Under the pieces are notes generated by a model that had not been told where the DNA came from, did not search any database, and saw nothing but the letters and a program-made list of their open reading frames with translations. 64,000 nucleotides of DNA, taken from the NCBI GenBank assembly GCA_016286055.1, contig JAEERW010000006.1:1-64000 (forward strand), in the 5' to 3' direction. Below are positions 8,312 to 17,613 of the stretch, piece by piece. Positions within the stretch are counted from its first letter, which is position 1; the number at the start of each line of letters is the position of its first letter. The stretch comes from Bacteroidales bacterium (lineage in GTDB: Bacteria > Bacteroidota > Bacteroidia > Bacteroidales > UBA3824). Made by a program: the position numbers and the translations under genes.

Positions 8312-9853
8312 TTATTCCCATTCAATTGTGGCGGGTGGTTTTGAGCTGATGTCGTAAGCCACACGGTTAACACCTTTTACATTGCGTATAATGTCGTTGG
8401 AAACCTTTGCCAAAAATTCGTAGGGTAGGTGAGCCCAGTCGGCTGTCATGGCATCGGCACTTGTAACGGCGCGAAGTGCAACGGCTTGTTCGTAGGTGCG
8501 TTCATCGCCCATAACGCCTACCGACTTGATAGGCAGAAGGATAACGCCAGCCTGCCATACTTGGTCGTAGAGTGTTTCGCCGTTTTCGGTTTTCCATTCG
8601 CGCAGACCACGGATAAATATGTCGTCGGCATCTTGTAGAATGCGTACCTTTTCGGGTGTGATGTCGCCGAGGATTCTTACGCCAAGACCGGGACCAGGGA
8701 AGGGGTGACGTTTGATAAGGTGCTCAGGCATACCGAGTTGACGGCCTACTCTACGAACTTCGTCTTTGAAAAGCCATTTCAAAGGTTCGCAGAGTTGAAG
8801 TTTCATATCTTTTGGCAATCCGCCTACGTTGTGGTGGCTCTTGATGGTGCGGCCTGTGATATTGAGACTTTCGATACGGTCGGGATAGATTGTGCCCTGA
8901 CCAAGCCATTTAGCGTCTTTAATTTTCTGAGCCTCAGCGTTAAACACGTCAACAAAGCCTTTGCCTATGATTTTGCGTTTCTTTTCGGGTTCTTCTACGC
9001 CGGCAAGCTCGTCGTAGAATTTCTTGGATGCGTCAACGCCTATAACATTGAGTCCGAGGCATTCATAGTCGCGGAGCACATCTTGAAACTCGTTTTTGCG
9101 CAATAGACCGTTGTTTACAAATATACAAGTGAGGTTTTTGCCGATAGCCTTGTTGAGCAATACGGCTGCCACCGACGAGTCAACGCCGCCCGAAAGTCCG
9201 AGCACTACTTTGTCGTTGCCCACCTGCTGTTTGAGTTCCTGAACTGTGGTTTCGATAAACGATGCGGGCGACCAGTCTTGCTTGCCTCCGCAAATATCTA
9301 CTACAAAGTTCTTTAACAATAATGTTCCTTGCAAAGAGTGGAACACCTCGGGGTGGAACTGCACGCCCCAAATTTTCTCGTCGTTAGCCTGATATGCGGC
9401 AAATTTTACCTTTTCGGTAGATGCTATGCATCTGAAACCCTGAGGAATAGCAGTGATAGTGTCGCCGTGGCTCATCCATACTTGCGAATCTTTGTCAAAT
9501 CCCTTGAAGAGCGGGTTGCCATCCTCAATGAAGTTGAGGTTGGCGCGACCGTATTCACGAGTGCCGGCGGGTTCTACTTTTCCTCCCAATGTGTGCGAAA
9601 TATATTGCGCTCCGTAGCAAATGCCCAAGATGGGGAGTTTTCCTCTAAACTGCTCTAAATCAACTTTGAAGGCTTCGGGGTCGTAAACACTGTACGGCGA
9701 TCCGGAGAGAATTACGCCGATGATTGACGGGTCGTCTTTTGGAAACTTGTTGTAAGGCACAATTTCGCAAAAGGTGTCCAATTCGCGCACACGGCGACCT
9801 ATAAGTTGCGTGGTTTGCGAACCGAAATCAAGAATTATTATTTTTTGCTGCAT
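8312..9853 (-). CDS. guaA: GMP synthase (glutamine-hydrolysing)
   Basis: Converts XMP to GMP using ATP and glutamine in purine synthesis. The 513-residue protein has a class-I glutamine amidotransferase domain (nucleophile Cys in GICYGAQ; His-Glu in GVQFHPE), the PP-loop ATP pyrophosphatase motif GLSGGVDSS, and a C-terminal dimerisation domain ending KPPATIEWE, the usual GuaA terminus. It lies 23 bases downstream of rnz on the same strand, so the two are probably cotranscribed. The assignment is secure. Confidence 0.98.
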   Translation of the reverse strand: MQQKIIILDFGSQTTQLIGRRVRELDTFCEIVPYNKFPKDDPSIIGVILSGSPYSVYDPEAFKVDLEQFRGKLPILGICYGAQYISHTLGGKVEPAGTREYGRANLNFIEDGNPLFKGFDKDSQVWMSHGDTITAIPQGFRCIASTEKVKFAAYQANDEKIWGVQFHPEVFHSLQGTLLLKNFVVDICGGKQDWSPASFIETTVQELKQQVGNDKVVLGLSGGVDSSVAAVLLNKAIGKNLTCIFVNNGLLRKNEFQDVLRDYECLGLNVIGVDASKKFYDELAGVEEPEKKRKIIGKGFVDVFNAEAQKIKDAKWLGQGTIYPDRIESLNITGRTIKSHHNVGGLPKDMKLQLCEPLKWLFKDEVRRVGRQLGMPEHLIKRHPFPGPGLGVRILGDITPEKVRILQDADDIFIRGLREWKTENGETLYDQVWQAGVILLPIKSVGVMGDERTYEQAVALRAVTSADAMTADWAHLPYEFLAKVSNDIIRNVKGVNRVAYDISSKPPATIEWE

Positions 9854-9876
9854 ATTGGTGTTTGTTTAATTAATTG

Positions 9877-10800
9877 TCATACAGTAAATTCCATACCATC
9901 TTCGGCGGCGGTGGAATTTTTGAAAACCTCTTGTGTTTCCACTTCCAAGAGCGATTTAATTTGGTCGTTGCCGTATCGGTGCGAGTAATGACCTATTATT
10001 AGCCTTTCCACTCCGGCGTTTTTGGCTATCTGCGCAGCCTGTGCTGTGGTGGTGTGAAAGGTGAGTTTTGCACGCTCAGCCAAAGTTTTGTCGTAAGTGG
10101 CCTCGTGATAAAGCACATTGCAACCCTTGACAGCCTCCTCCACAGATTTAAGAGCAAGAGTATCAGTGATAAATGCATACGACTTGGGTGCGGGAGGCTC
10201 AATGGTGAGTTCCGAGTTTGGAATGGTTTCTCCGTTTTCGAGATGAAGGTCGGAGCCTTCTTTTATTGCCACTATCTCGGCAATTGAAAGGTCATATTTG
10301 GTTATCATCTCGGGACGGATATTTTTTAAAGCAGGTTTTTCTTTGAAAATAAAGCCGCAAGTGGGTACTCGGTGCTTTACGGGAACGCTGTACACCTCGA
10401 TAGCCTTGTCGTCGTAGATAAGTTGCACACTATCGTAAGTTAATGGTACAAAGATAGTTTTGAAACCAAGTTCGTTGAGTTTTATGGGCGAATATTCGCC
10501 TTCGAGCATTTTTTGAAGGTCGGGATGTGCGTGAATGTATAGGTCGTTGGCGCGTCCTAAAAGACCGTACGACGACAGCAATCCGAACAAACCATAAAAA
10601 TGGTCGCCGTGAAGGTGTGATATAAAAATGTGCTTTATAGCCGCCGTGCGTATGCCGAAGCGGTTCATCTGAATCTGAGTAGATTCGGCGCAGTCCACAA
10701 GATAAGGGTGCGTATTGTGAATCACCACTTGCGCTGTGGCGTATCTGTGCTTCGACGGCAGTGCCGATCCGCATCCGAGTATTTTTACTTGAAACGACAT
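9877..10800 (-). CDS. rnz: Ribonuclease Z (tRNA 3' endonuclease)
   Basis: A metallo-beta-lactamase-fold nuclease that trims tRNA 3' ends. The metal-binding HLHGDH motif is at about residues 62-67; the later ITDT, LYHEATY and IIGHYSHRY motifs supply the remaining ligands. Its 307 residues match the short (ElaC-type) form. The ATG at 10800 is preferred over a TTG two codons upstream, because it stands at a normal distance from a - strand TAAATTTG promoter. It leads the rnz-guaA pair. Confidence 0.95.
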   Translation of the reverse strand: MSFQVKILGCGSALPSKHRYATAQVVIHNTHPYLVDCAESTQIQMNRFGIRTAAIKHIFISHLHGDHFYGLFGLLSSYGLLGRANDLYIHAHPDLQKMLEGEYSPIKLNELGFKTIFVPLTYDSVQLIYDDKAIEVYSVPVKHRVPTCGFIFKEKPALKNIRPEMITKYDLSIAEIVAIKEGSDLHLENGETIPNSELTIEPPAPKSYAFITDTLALKSVEEAVKGCNVLYHEATYDKTLAERAKLTFHTTTAQAAQIAKNAGVERLIIGHYSHRYGNDQIKSLLEVETQEVFKNSTAAEDGMEFTV

Positions 10801-10822
10801 TTGCAACTGTTTTTTTCGGGTG

Positions 10823-10830
10823 CAAATTTA
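10823..10830 (-). promoter_or_regulatory. rnz-guaA promoter -7 element
   Basis: Read on the - strand, the site is TAAATTTG and is 22 bases upstream of the rnz ATG. Confidence 0.6.
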
Positions 10831-10922
10831 GGGTAAAAATGTGAAATAATCAGAATAAATCTCTTTTTTTACTATAAAAAATGGTTATCTTTACACCGTA
10901 AAAATCACTAATTAATAATTGT

Positions 10923-13112
10923 ATGAAAAAATTTCTATCACTTTTGGCGGTGTCGTTGACTACCGTTATGCCTATTGCAGCCCAAACGACTATTCAAGCT
11001 CTTGAAAAACAGGCTGTTGAAATTATTTCCAAAATGACTTTGGAGGAGAAAATTTCGCAAATGATGAATACTACGCCGGGTATCGAGCGTCTTGGCATCG
11101 AACCCTACGACTATTGGAACGAGGGTTTGCACGGCGTGGGACGCAACGGTAGGGCTACCGTTTTTCCTGAACCGATAGGTCTTGGTGCTACTTTCGACAC
11201 CGAACTTATCAATCAAATTGGCGACGTAATTTCTACCGAAAGTCGCGCAAAATATATTGTGGCTCGCAAAAATAAGAATTACGCCCGTTATACAGGATTG
11301 ACATTTTGGTCGCCTAATATCAATATTTTCCGCGACCCTCGTTGGGGTAGGGGAATGGAAACCTATGGCGAAGACCCATTTTTAACAGGTTCGCTCGGTA
11401 CAGCATTTGTTAAAGGTATGCAAGGCAACGACCCTGTGTATCTGAAAGTTGCAGCCTGTGGTAAGCACTTTGCCGTGCATTCGGGACCCGAATCTACTCG
11501 CCACACTGCTAATATCGACCCTTCAAAACGCGACCTTTGGGAAACCTACCTCCCCGCATTCCGTATGCTTGTGCAAGATGCTAACGTAGAGATAATTATG
11601 GGCGCTTACAACCGTGTTTACGGCGAAAGTTGCTCCGGTAGCAAATACTTGCTTACCGATGTTTTGCGCAATCAATGGGGATTCAAGGGGCATATTGTTT
11701 CAGACTGTGATGCCGTTGACGATATTTACAAAGGACACGGCATTGTTAAAACCGCTGCCGAGGCTTCTGCTCTTGCTATTAAAAACGGTTTGAATATTGA
11801 GTGCGGACATTCTCTCTATGCTCTTAAAGAGGCTGTTGAGAAAAACCTTATTACCGAGGCAGAACTCGACAAAGCCCTCATTCCCTTGATGATGACCCGT
11901 TTAAAACTCGGAATTCTTCAAAAAGACGACAACTGCCCTTACAACAATTATTCTGAAAGCGATATTTGCTCACCTAAGCACACCGCCCTCTCTAAAAAGG
12001 CGGCTTTGGAGAGCATGGTTCTCTTAAAAAACAACGGAATTTTGCCTTTGAAAAAAGATATTCACACTCTCTTTGTAACAGGAGCAGGAGCAGCAGATGC
12101 TTTTTGGTTGATGGGTAACTATTTTGGAATTTCCGACCGTTATTGTACTTATTTGCAGGGAATTGTATCGAAAGTAAGTAGCGGAACGGCAGTAAACTAC
12201 CGTCCCGGCGTTTTGGAAAACACTCCCACCAAAAACGAACTTAACTATGCAGTTGGTGAAGCAGCACGCACACAATACACTATAATTGTAATGGGCAACA
12301 ACGGCAACCTCGAAGGCGAGGAGGGTGAATCTATCGACTCTGACACCAAAGGCGACCGCACTTCGCTTGCATTGCCCAAAAGCCAGATGGATTATCTACG
12401 CGAAATTTACCAACGTAAACAAGCCTTTGCCAAAATGCGTGGCGGTGCCAACAATAGCGAAAGCGGTATTATAGTAGTGCTTACTGGTGGAAGTCCCATC
12501 GACGTAAGAGAGATTTCTGAAATGGCAGATGCAGTAATTATGGCTTGGTATTCGGGTCAGGAAGGTGGCTATGCACTTGGCGATTTGATTTTTGGTGACG
12601 CTAATTTTTCAGGTCGTCTGCCCATCACATTCCCTGCCGATGGCGCTAAATTACCCGACTTTGAGGATTACTCTATGAAAAATCGCACTTATAAATATAT
12701 GAGCGATAATATTTTCTACCCCTTTGGCTATGGATTGAGTTATGGCAATATTTCTTATTCGGAGCCTTCGGCAGTGAAAAACAAAGATAATAGCACAGCA
12801 ATAAAGGTGAAAGTTTCAAATAGTTCGAATGTTACCACAGTAGAAACAGTGCAAGTATACGTGTCAGCTCCTGGCGCTGGACAAACTGCTCCTATTCAGC
12901 AACTTGCAGCATTTAAGCGTGTAGAGGTAAAGCCAAATTCGAGTGTTGATGTTTCTTTCACCATTCCTGTTGAGCGTCTTAAAACTGTGGAGGAAGACGG
13001 CAGCTTGAAACTTCGCAAAGGAACATACAAATTTACAATCGGCGGAGCAGCACCGTCGAAACGTACATCCCAACTTGGGGTGGGTATGGTAGAAAAAGAA
13101 GTTAAGTTTTAA
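10923..13112 (+). CDS. Secreted glycoside hydrolase family 3 (beta-glucosidase/beta-xylosidase type)
   Basis: An exoglycosidase that removes terminal beta-linked glucose or xylose residues. Its 729 residues comprise a signal peptide (1-21, ending PIAAQ), the GH3 N-terminal TIM barrel, the GH3 C-terminal sandwich and a fibronectin-III-like tail from about 600. The nucleophile is D261, in the IVSDCDAVDDI motif; substrate-contact motifs WNEGLHG, RDPRWGRGMETYGEDP and CGKHFAVHSGPE are conserved and are closest to the xylosidase-like branch. The exact sugar cannot be decided from sequence. No SusC/SusD genes flank it, so it is not in an obvious polysaccharide-utilisation locus. Confidence 0.93.
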   Translation: MKKFLSLLAVSLTTVMPIAAQTTIQALEKQAVEIISKMTLEEKISQMMNTTPGIERLGIEPYDYWNEGLHGVGRNGRATVFPEPIGLGATFDTELINQIGDVISTESRAKYIVARKNKNYARYTGLTFWSPNINIFRDPRWGRGMETYGEDPFLTGSLGTAFVKGMQGNDPVYLKVAACGKHFAVHSGPESTRHTANIDPSKRDLWETYLPAFRMLVQDANVEIIMGAYNRVYGESCSGSKYLLTDVLRNQWGFKGHIVSDCDAVDDIYKGHGIVKTAAEASALAIKNGLNIECGHSLYALKEAVEKNLITEAELDKALIPLMMTRLKLGILQKDDNCPYNNYSESDICSPKHTALSKKAALESMVLLKNNGILPLKKDIHTLFVTGAGAADAFWLMGNYFGISDRYCTYLQGIVSKVSSGTAVNYRPGVLENTPTKNELNYAVGEAARTQYTIIVMGNNGNLEGEEGESIDSDTKGDRTSLALPKSQMDYLREIYQRKQAFAKMRGGANNSESGIIVVLTGGSPIDVREISEMADAVIMAWYSGQEGGYALGDLIFGDANFSGRLPITFPADGAKLPDFEDYSMKNRTYKYMSDNIFYPFGYGLSYGNISYSEPSAVKNKDNSTAIKVKVSNSSNVTTVETVQVYVSAPGAGQTAPIQQLAAFKRVEVKPNSSVDVSFTIPVERLKTVEEDGSLKLRKGTYKFTIGGAAPSKRTSQLGVGMVEKEVKF

Positions 13113-13120
13113 TAATATGC

Positions 13121-13157
13121 GCCGGAAGTTGTTGGAAAAACGGCTTCCGGTTTTTTT
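13121..13157 (+). terminator. Terminator after the GH3 gene
   Basis: CCGGAAG (13122-13128) pairs with CTTCCGG (13144-13150), followed by T7. Confidence 0.85.
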
Positions 13158-13193
13158 ATGCGCAAACGAACAGCGTATAAAAAAAATTGATAG

Positions 13194-13574
13194 TTACTCT
13201 ATAACCCTAAGTTCGATGGGGAAATTGATAGTATAGCGGAGATCTTCGCCGTTTTCTTGCGAAGATTCGTCACCGTCTTCGTAGTACCAGATGATTTTCA
13301 GAGTGTTAGGTTCTTTGATGTTTTTAAGTATCGACATCAGTTCTAGCACGCAGCGCAGTGTGGCTGAATTATAATACTCAAAATTAAACACAAGCTCTGT
13401 GTAACTCTTAGGATTAGCAGCGTATTCTTCAAGCCAGTTGAAAATTGGCGAGTAGAAAGTGTCGCTATCTTCCGGCATAGAGCGTCCTGTAATCATAAGT
13501 TTACCGTCGTCGGGGTCGAATACTACTCTCGGCGTTGTACTAGTGGCTTCTATATAAAGTTTCTGCATCTGCAT
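13194..13574 (-). CDS. SiaC-family regulatory phosphoprotein (DUF1987)
   Basis: A 126-residue single-domain protein with the SiaC signature: ITGRSMPEDSDTFYSPIFNW at 28-47, then LVFNFEYYNSATLRCVLELM and a WYYEDGDES segment. In Pseudomonas aeruginosa, SiaC is phosphorylated on a Thr by the kinase SiaB, dephosphorylated by the phosphatase SiaA, and in its unmodified form activates the diguanylate cyclase SiaD. By the local pattern, the acceptor position here would be S70 (in YYNSATL), a Ser rather than a Thr. The gene stands downstream of the SiaB-like gene but has its own promoter. Neither a SiaD nor a SiaA homologue is in the window, so the output partner is unknown. Confidence 0.88.
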   Translation of the reverse strand: MQMQKLYIEATSTTPRVVFDPDDGKLMITGRSMPEDSDTFYSPIFNWLEEYAANPKSYTELVFNFEYYNSATLRCVLELMSILKNIKEPNTLKIIWYYEDGDESSQENGEDLRYTINFPIELRVIE

Positions 13575-13591
13575 GTATTTATTTTTGACTG

Positions 13592-13599
13592 CAAATATA
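13592..13599 (-). promoter_or_regulatory. siaC-like gene promoter -7 element
   Basis: On the - strand the site reads TATATTTG, about 18 bases before the ATG. It suggests that the SiaC-like gene can be transcribed independently of the kinase gene upstream. Confidence 0.6.
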
Positions 13600-13751
13600 T
13601 ATAAAAAATAAATTGATTATATCTTTTAATAAAAAAAAATGCATTTAGGCGTTGATTTTTCTTATACCGTATTTTGCGAGGCAAAGGTTCGGATTTTTTA
13701 GTTTTTTTCTTCGTTAAAAGAAATGACACCTTTATATATATATTATCACAA

Positions 13752-14843
13752 CTAAACCTGGCACTCGATGGTGAGCAGTGACTTGTTGTCGTATGTGTCG
13801 GTTTGAACCAAAATGCCGTCTTTGCTTTCGCGTGCAATGTCGATGAGCCCAAGTCCCGAAGCTATTTCTAAGTTGTCGTGACCGTTGCGGAGTACCTGTT
13901 TGTAATATTCGTCGAGTTGTTCGCGATTTTTTGAGTTTAGAACATTGATATATGCTTTAAGACGCTCGGTACTGTTGGAATCTACATAGTTTGATGCCGT
14001 TACAGAATATTCCTGACCACATTTCCCGAACGAAAACAAACCTTCGTGACAACCGTTTTCAGAAGGAACGGCGTGCTTTGATATGTTTTGAATCATTTCT
14101 ACCATAATGTGGTAGACTTTCCTCTGGGTTGTGAGTTCGGGATCGAGCACAGCAATATTGTTTTCTGCCATCAACAGTATTTGGTTTACGGTGGTGCGGT
14201 CAATGTCGCCCTTTACAGCTAAAAACTTGTGGTTCTGTTCCATAATGTTTTTTAGATGTTCGGCGCTGTCGATGCTGATTGGCTGTTGGGCGTTTGTGTC
14301 ACCGCATTTGAGTTTTAGCTGGAAATAGAAGAACGAACGGTTTTTGTCAACCGGCACAAATTTGAATTCGAGTTTCTCCTTGGTTTTGCGAATCATCTCT
14401 ACAAATCCCAATCCTGCTCCGCCCTCTTTCGACAACTGCTTGTTAGTGAGGGTTTCTACAAAAATCTGTTTGAGCTCGTCGGCAGTCATGGAGTTTACAC
14501 GTTCGAGCTTCCCTTGGATGTTTTCTATTTTAGAGTTGTCGATATAGTTGCCCGAAGTGATGTAGTAGGTGTTTTCTCTGCGCCTTACAACAAATATTTC
14601 GCCCGACGTTTCGTCTTCGGTTCTGCCCGAAAGTCCGTACCGAAGTATGTTTTGAAAGCTTTCTATCATTAGAAACGACACTTTGTTTTTTTGACCCTCG
14701 GTGTCGGAGCTTTTGCCCATGTATCCTTTCCATAGTTCGGTGGCCATACCAAGTACAGAGTTGTCGAATCTGCCTAAGTATATGAAACTTAGATCATCAT
14801 CTTTTAGCTCTTCGTATAAGGCCTGGTTGATAATTTTTCCCAT
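13752..14843 (-). CDS. Tandem SiaB-SiaB protein kinase (two DUF6272 domains)
   Basis: SiaB proteins are GHKL-fold Ser/Thr kinases of about 180 residues that phosphorylate SiaC. This 363-residue protein holds two complete copies in tandem. Copy 1 (about 1-180) has an N-box ESFQNILRYG (61-70), SGNYIDN (97-103) and a glycine motif GGAGLGFVEMIRK (141-153). Copy 2 (about 188-363) repeats these as EMIQNISKHA (249-258), ASNYVDS (283-289) and SGLGLIDIARES (329-340). The copies have diverged, so this is an old internal duplication. The SiaC-like target is encoded 177 bases downstream. Whether both halves bind ATP is not known. Confidence 0.85.
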   Translation of the reverse strand: MGKIINQALYEELKDDDLSFIYLGRFDNSVLGMATELWKGYMGKSSDTEGQKNKVSFLMIESFQNILRYGLSGRTEDETSGEIFVVRRRENTYYITSGNYIDNSKIENIQGKLERVNSMTADELKQIFVETLTNKQLSKEGGAGLGFVEMIRKTKEKLEFKFVPVDKNRSFFYFQLKLKCGDTNAQQPISIDSAEHLKNIMEQNHKFLAVKGDIDRTTVNQILLMAENNIAVLDPELTTQRKVYHIMVEMIQNISKHAVPSENGCHEGLFSFGKCGQEYSVTASNYVDSNSTERLKAYINVLNSKNREQLDEYYKQVLRNGHDNLEIASGLGLIDIARESKDGILVQTDTYDNKSLLTIECQV

Positions 14844-14911
14844 ATTGTAGTTTGTTAATGTCCTTTCTCAAAAAAATAGTAATTTCAGGCTATAAAAATA
14901 AAAAAACTATC

Positions 14912-14919
14912 TAAATTTG
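14912..14919 (+). promoter_or_regulatory. Promoter -7 element of the T9SS/TPR/YbbR/coaE operon
   Basis: TAAATTTG lies 48 bases before the ATG at 14968. No other match to the consensus is seen between 15 and 20 kb at gene junctions, which fits a single operon promoter. Confidence 0.55.
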
Positions 14920-14967
14920 TACACTTAATAATGAGATTTTTTTTTAGAAAACGAACAATAATAATAT

Positions 14968-17613
14968 ATGTTAAGCAAAATATCAAAGATTTCAGCTTTA
15001 ATAGCTTTGTTTTTGTGGTCTGTGCCCTCTTTTGCCACACACAATAGGGCTGGTGAAATTGTTTACAAGCATATCTCAGGCTATAAATACAAGCTGATAA
15101 TCTATACTTATTGTTATACGCTAACCGATGCCGACCGCGACGAGCTTGAACTTGACTGCGGTGACGGATCTGGCAAAGAAGTGCTCCGACGCACCTCAAA
15201 AACCTTTTTGGACGACGGTTCACCTTTCAACAATAATACCAAGGAGATGCACACTCTTATTTGCAAGAATGTTTACGAGGGTGAGCATACTTTTTCGGGT
15301 CCTGGAGTCTACACTCTTTATATGGAAGACCCTAACCGAAACGAGGGCGTTGACAATATTCCAAACTCGGTAAACGTGGTGTTTTCGATTAAAACTACAC
15401 TCTCAATTAGCACTGTTGTAGGCAACAACAGTTCGCCGGTGTTGCTTAATCCTCCGATGGACAAGGCTGCGCTCAACAAGGTTTTTGTGCATAATCCGGG
15501 AGCTTTTGACCCAGATGGCGACAGCCTTAGTTACAAAATTGCCCGCTGCCTTACCGAAAATGGAGTGGAGATTGTTGGATATACCTTTCCTCCAGTTACC
15601 GATACTATCTTTGTAGACCCATATTCTGGTGATTTTATTTGGGATCGTCCCTCAAGAATTGGTTCGTACAATGTGGCAATGGTGATAGAGGAGTGGCGCA
15701 ACGGTGTGAAGATAGGTGAGGTGCTACGCGACATTCAGGTAGATGTGCTTGATACCGACAACCATACGCCCGAAATCGACAATGTGGCAAATTACTGTGT
15801 TATAGCAGATTCACTTTTGGAATTTAAAGTTACGGCTCATGACCCCGACCCTCAGGATCTTGTTGACCTTTCTGCCTCTGGAGGAGTTTTTGATTTGGAA
15901 ATAAGTCCGGCTACGTTTGTGGTTTCGGGCAACCATACTAAGCTGCCGACTGGCTTTTTTTCTTGGCAGACTCACCGTAGCCATGTGCGCCGTTTGCCTT
16001 ACGAAGTGCTTTTCCGTGCTGTTGACGATGATATTAAGGTGCCTCTTACTGCCTACCGTAAAAATAAGATTACAGTGGTGGCTCCGCCTCCTCAAATCAC
16101 AAGTGCAATACCTACCAATAGCACCGTAAAAATAACTTGGAACAATGGTGGCAACGACAATGCTACTGGTTTCAAAATATATCGGAAGTCGCGTCCTGAT
16201 GATAAAGACCCGGGCGTTTGCGAAACGGGCGTTCCCTCAGAGTGGGGTTATGAACTTATCAAAGTAATTGATAATCCATCCATTACATCTTTCTTAGACG
16301 ATAACAACACTGTTGGGTTGGCTTCGGGATTTTGCTACTGCTACCGAGTTACAGCCACATTTGCCGATGGCGCCGAAAGTATCGTATCTGACCCGTCGTG
16401 CCAAGTGCTTAAGCGTGGAACTATAGCATTTACCAAAGCTACTGTGGAGTATACCGATGAAAAAACTGGTGCAATATTTCTTCAATGGACCTCGCCTGCC
16501 GACCTCGACCAAAGCATTGTAAAACCTCCATACGCATACCTTCTCTATCCCGCTCACGGTATTTTTGATGGTATTTATACCAATCCATACGAAATCAACG
16601 GTTTTAAAGATACTACATTTACCGAATCTAATATCGACACTTACAATAAGGGAAGTATCTATAAGATAGCCTTTACCAACCGCAACGAGTCTACCGGAGG
16701 ATGGAATGCTATCGGTTCGGCTTCGATGGCTTCGTCGGTGTTTATTAAGCTCGAATGTTCAAACCGCGCCATCAAAATTACTCACGAGGCTGATGTGCCT
16801 TGGAAAAACGACACTTTTGTAATCTACCGCCGCGATCCCGGAAAAACAGATTTTGACTCAATAGGATATTCTACCGACGGCACATATCTTGACCAGAACC
16901 TTACCAACGATGTGGAGTATTTTTACAAAATGAAGACCATAGGTTATTATTCAGAAAAGGGTTTGCCCGACCATATTGAAAACTGGTCGCAGATAGCCTC
17001 GGGAATACCTATCGACTCTATTCCTCCGTGTGTAAAACTCAATATTACATCTAAGTGCGATGATGCTGTTAACCGTTTGGAATGGTATCCTGATACCGTT
17101 TGTGGGTTGGACGTGGAAAAATATCATGTTTACTATTCCGAAACCTTAGATGGGGAGTTGCAGCTGATAGCCGATACCGGGCCTACGGTGCTCACATACG
17201 AACACCGACCTACCCATGGAATGGCAGGTTGCTATGTGGTATCCGCCACCGACTACGCTGGAAACACTGGAAAACTTGACCAACGAACTTGTATCGACAA
17301 CTGCGAGTATTACCGTTTGCCCAATGTTTTTACTCCCAATGCCGACGGCATCAACGACCTTTTCCATCCGTATCCATACCAATTTGTCGACCGCATTGAT
17401 ATGACCATCACCAACCGTTGGGGCAAGGTTGTGTATAAAACCGAAGATCCCGACATCAACTGGGATGGCATTGACCAGAGCTCCGGCACCCAATTGCCCG
17501 ACGGGGTATATTTTTACCGTTGCACCGTGTACGAATACCGTCTTACAGGCTTGGAAGAGCGCGAATTGGAGGGATTTATAACCATAATCACCGAGAAAAC
17601 TGAAAAAAAATGA
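14968..17613 (+). CDS. T9SS type-B sorted surface protein with FN3-like domains
   Basis: An 881-residue secreted protein. A signal peptide ends near SFATHNRAGEI; the following Cys-containing N-terminal domain is characteristic of gliding/T9SS-associated proteins. Repeated FN3-like modules occupy about 365-750 (for example ATGFKIYRKSRPDD). The last 90 residues form the CHU_C / gliding-motility-associated C-terminal domain (NVFTPNADGINDLF ... ITNRWGKVVYKT ... LPDGVYFYRCTV), the type-B signal for export by the type IX secretion system. Ligand and function are unknown. The stop overlaps the next start (ATGA), so the four genes to 20.4 kb are probably translated as a unit. Confidence 0.9.
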   Translation: MLSKISKISALIALFLWSVPSFATHNRAGEIVYKHISGYKYKLIIYTYCYTLTDADRDELELDCGDGSGKEVLRRTSKTFLDDGSPFNNNTKEMHTLICKNVYEGEHTFSGPGVYTLYMEDPNRNEGVDNIPNSVNVVFSIKTTLSISTVVGNNSSPVLLNPPMDKAALNKVFVHNPGAFDPDGDSLSYKIARCLTENGVEIVGYTFPPVTDTIFVDPYSGDFIWDRPSRIGSYNVAMVIEEWRNGVKIGEVLRDIQVDVLDTDNHTPEIDNVANYCVIADSLLEFKVTAHDPDPQDLVDLSASGGVFDLEISPATFVVSGNHTKLPTGFFSWQTHRSHVRRLPYEVLFRAVDDDIKVPLTAYRKNKITVVAPPPQITSAIPTNSTVKITWNNGGNDNATGFKIYRKSRPDDKDPGVCETGVPSEWGYELIKVIDNPSITSFLDDNNTVGLASGFCYCYRVTATFADGAESIVSDPSCQVLKRGTIAFTKATVEYTDEKTGAIFLQWTSPADLDQSIVKPPYAYLLYPAHGIFDGIYTNPYEINGFKDTTFTESNIDTYNKGSIYKIAFTNRNESTGGWNAIGSASMASSVFIKLECSNRAIKITHEADVPWKNDTFVIYRRDPGKTDFDSIGYSTDGTYLDQNLTNDVEYFYKMKTIGYYSEKGLPDHIENWSQIASGIPIDSIPPCVKLNITSKCDDAVNRLEWYPDTVCGLDVEKYHVYYSETLDGELQLIADTGPTVLTYEHRPTHGMAGCYVVSATDYAGNTGKLDQRTCIDNCEYYRLPNVFTPNADGINDLFHPYPYQFVDRIDMTITNRWGKVVYKTEDPDINWDGIDQSSGTQLPDGVYFYRCTVYEYRLTGLEERELEGFITIITEKTEKK

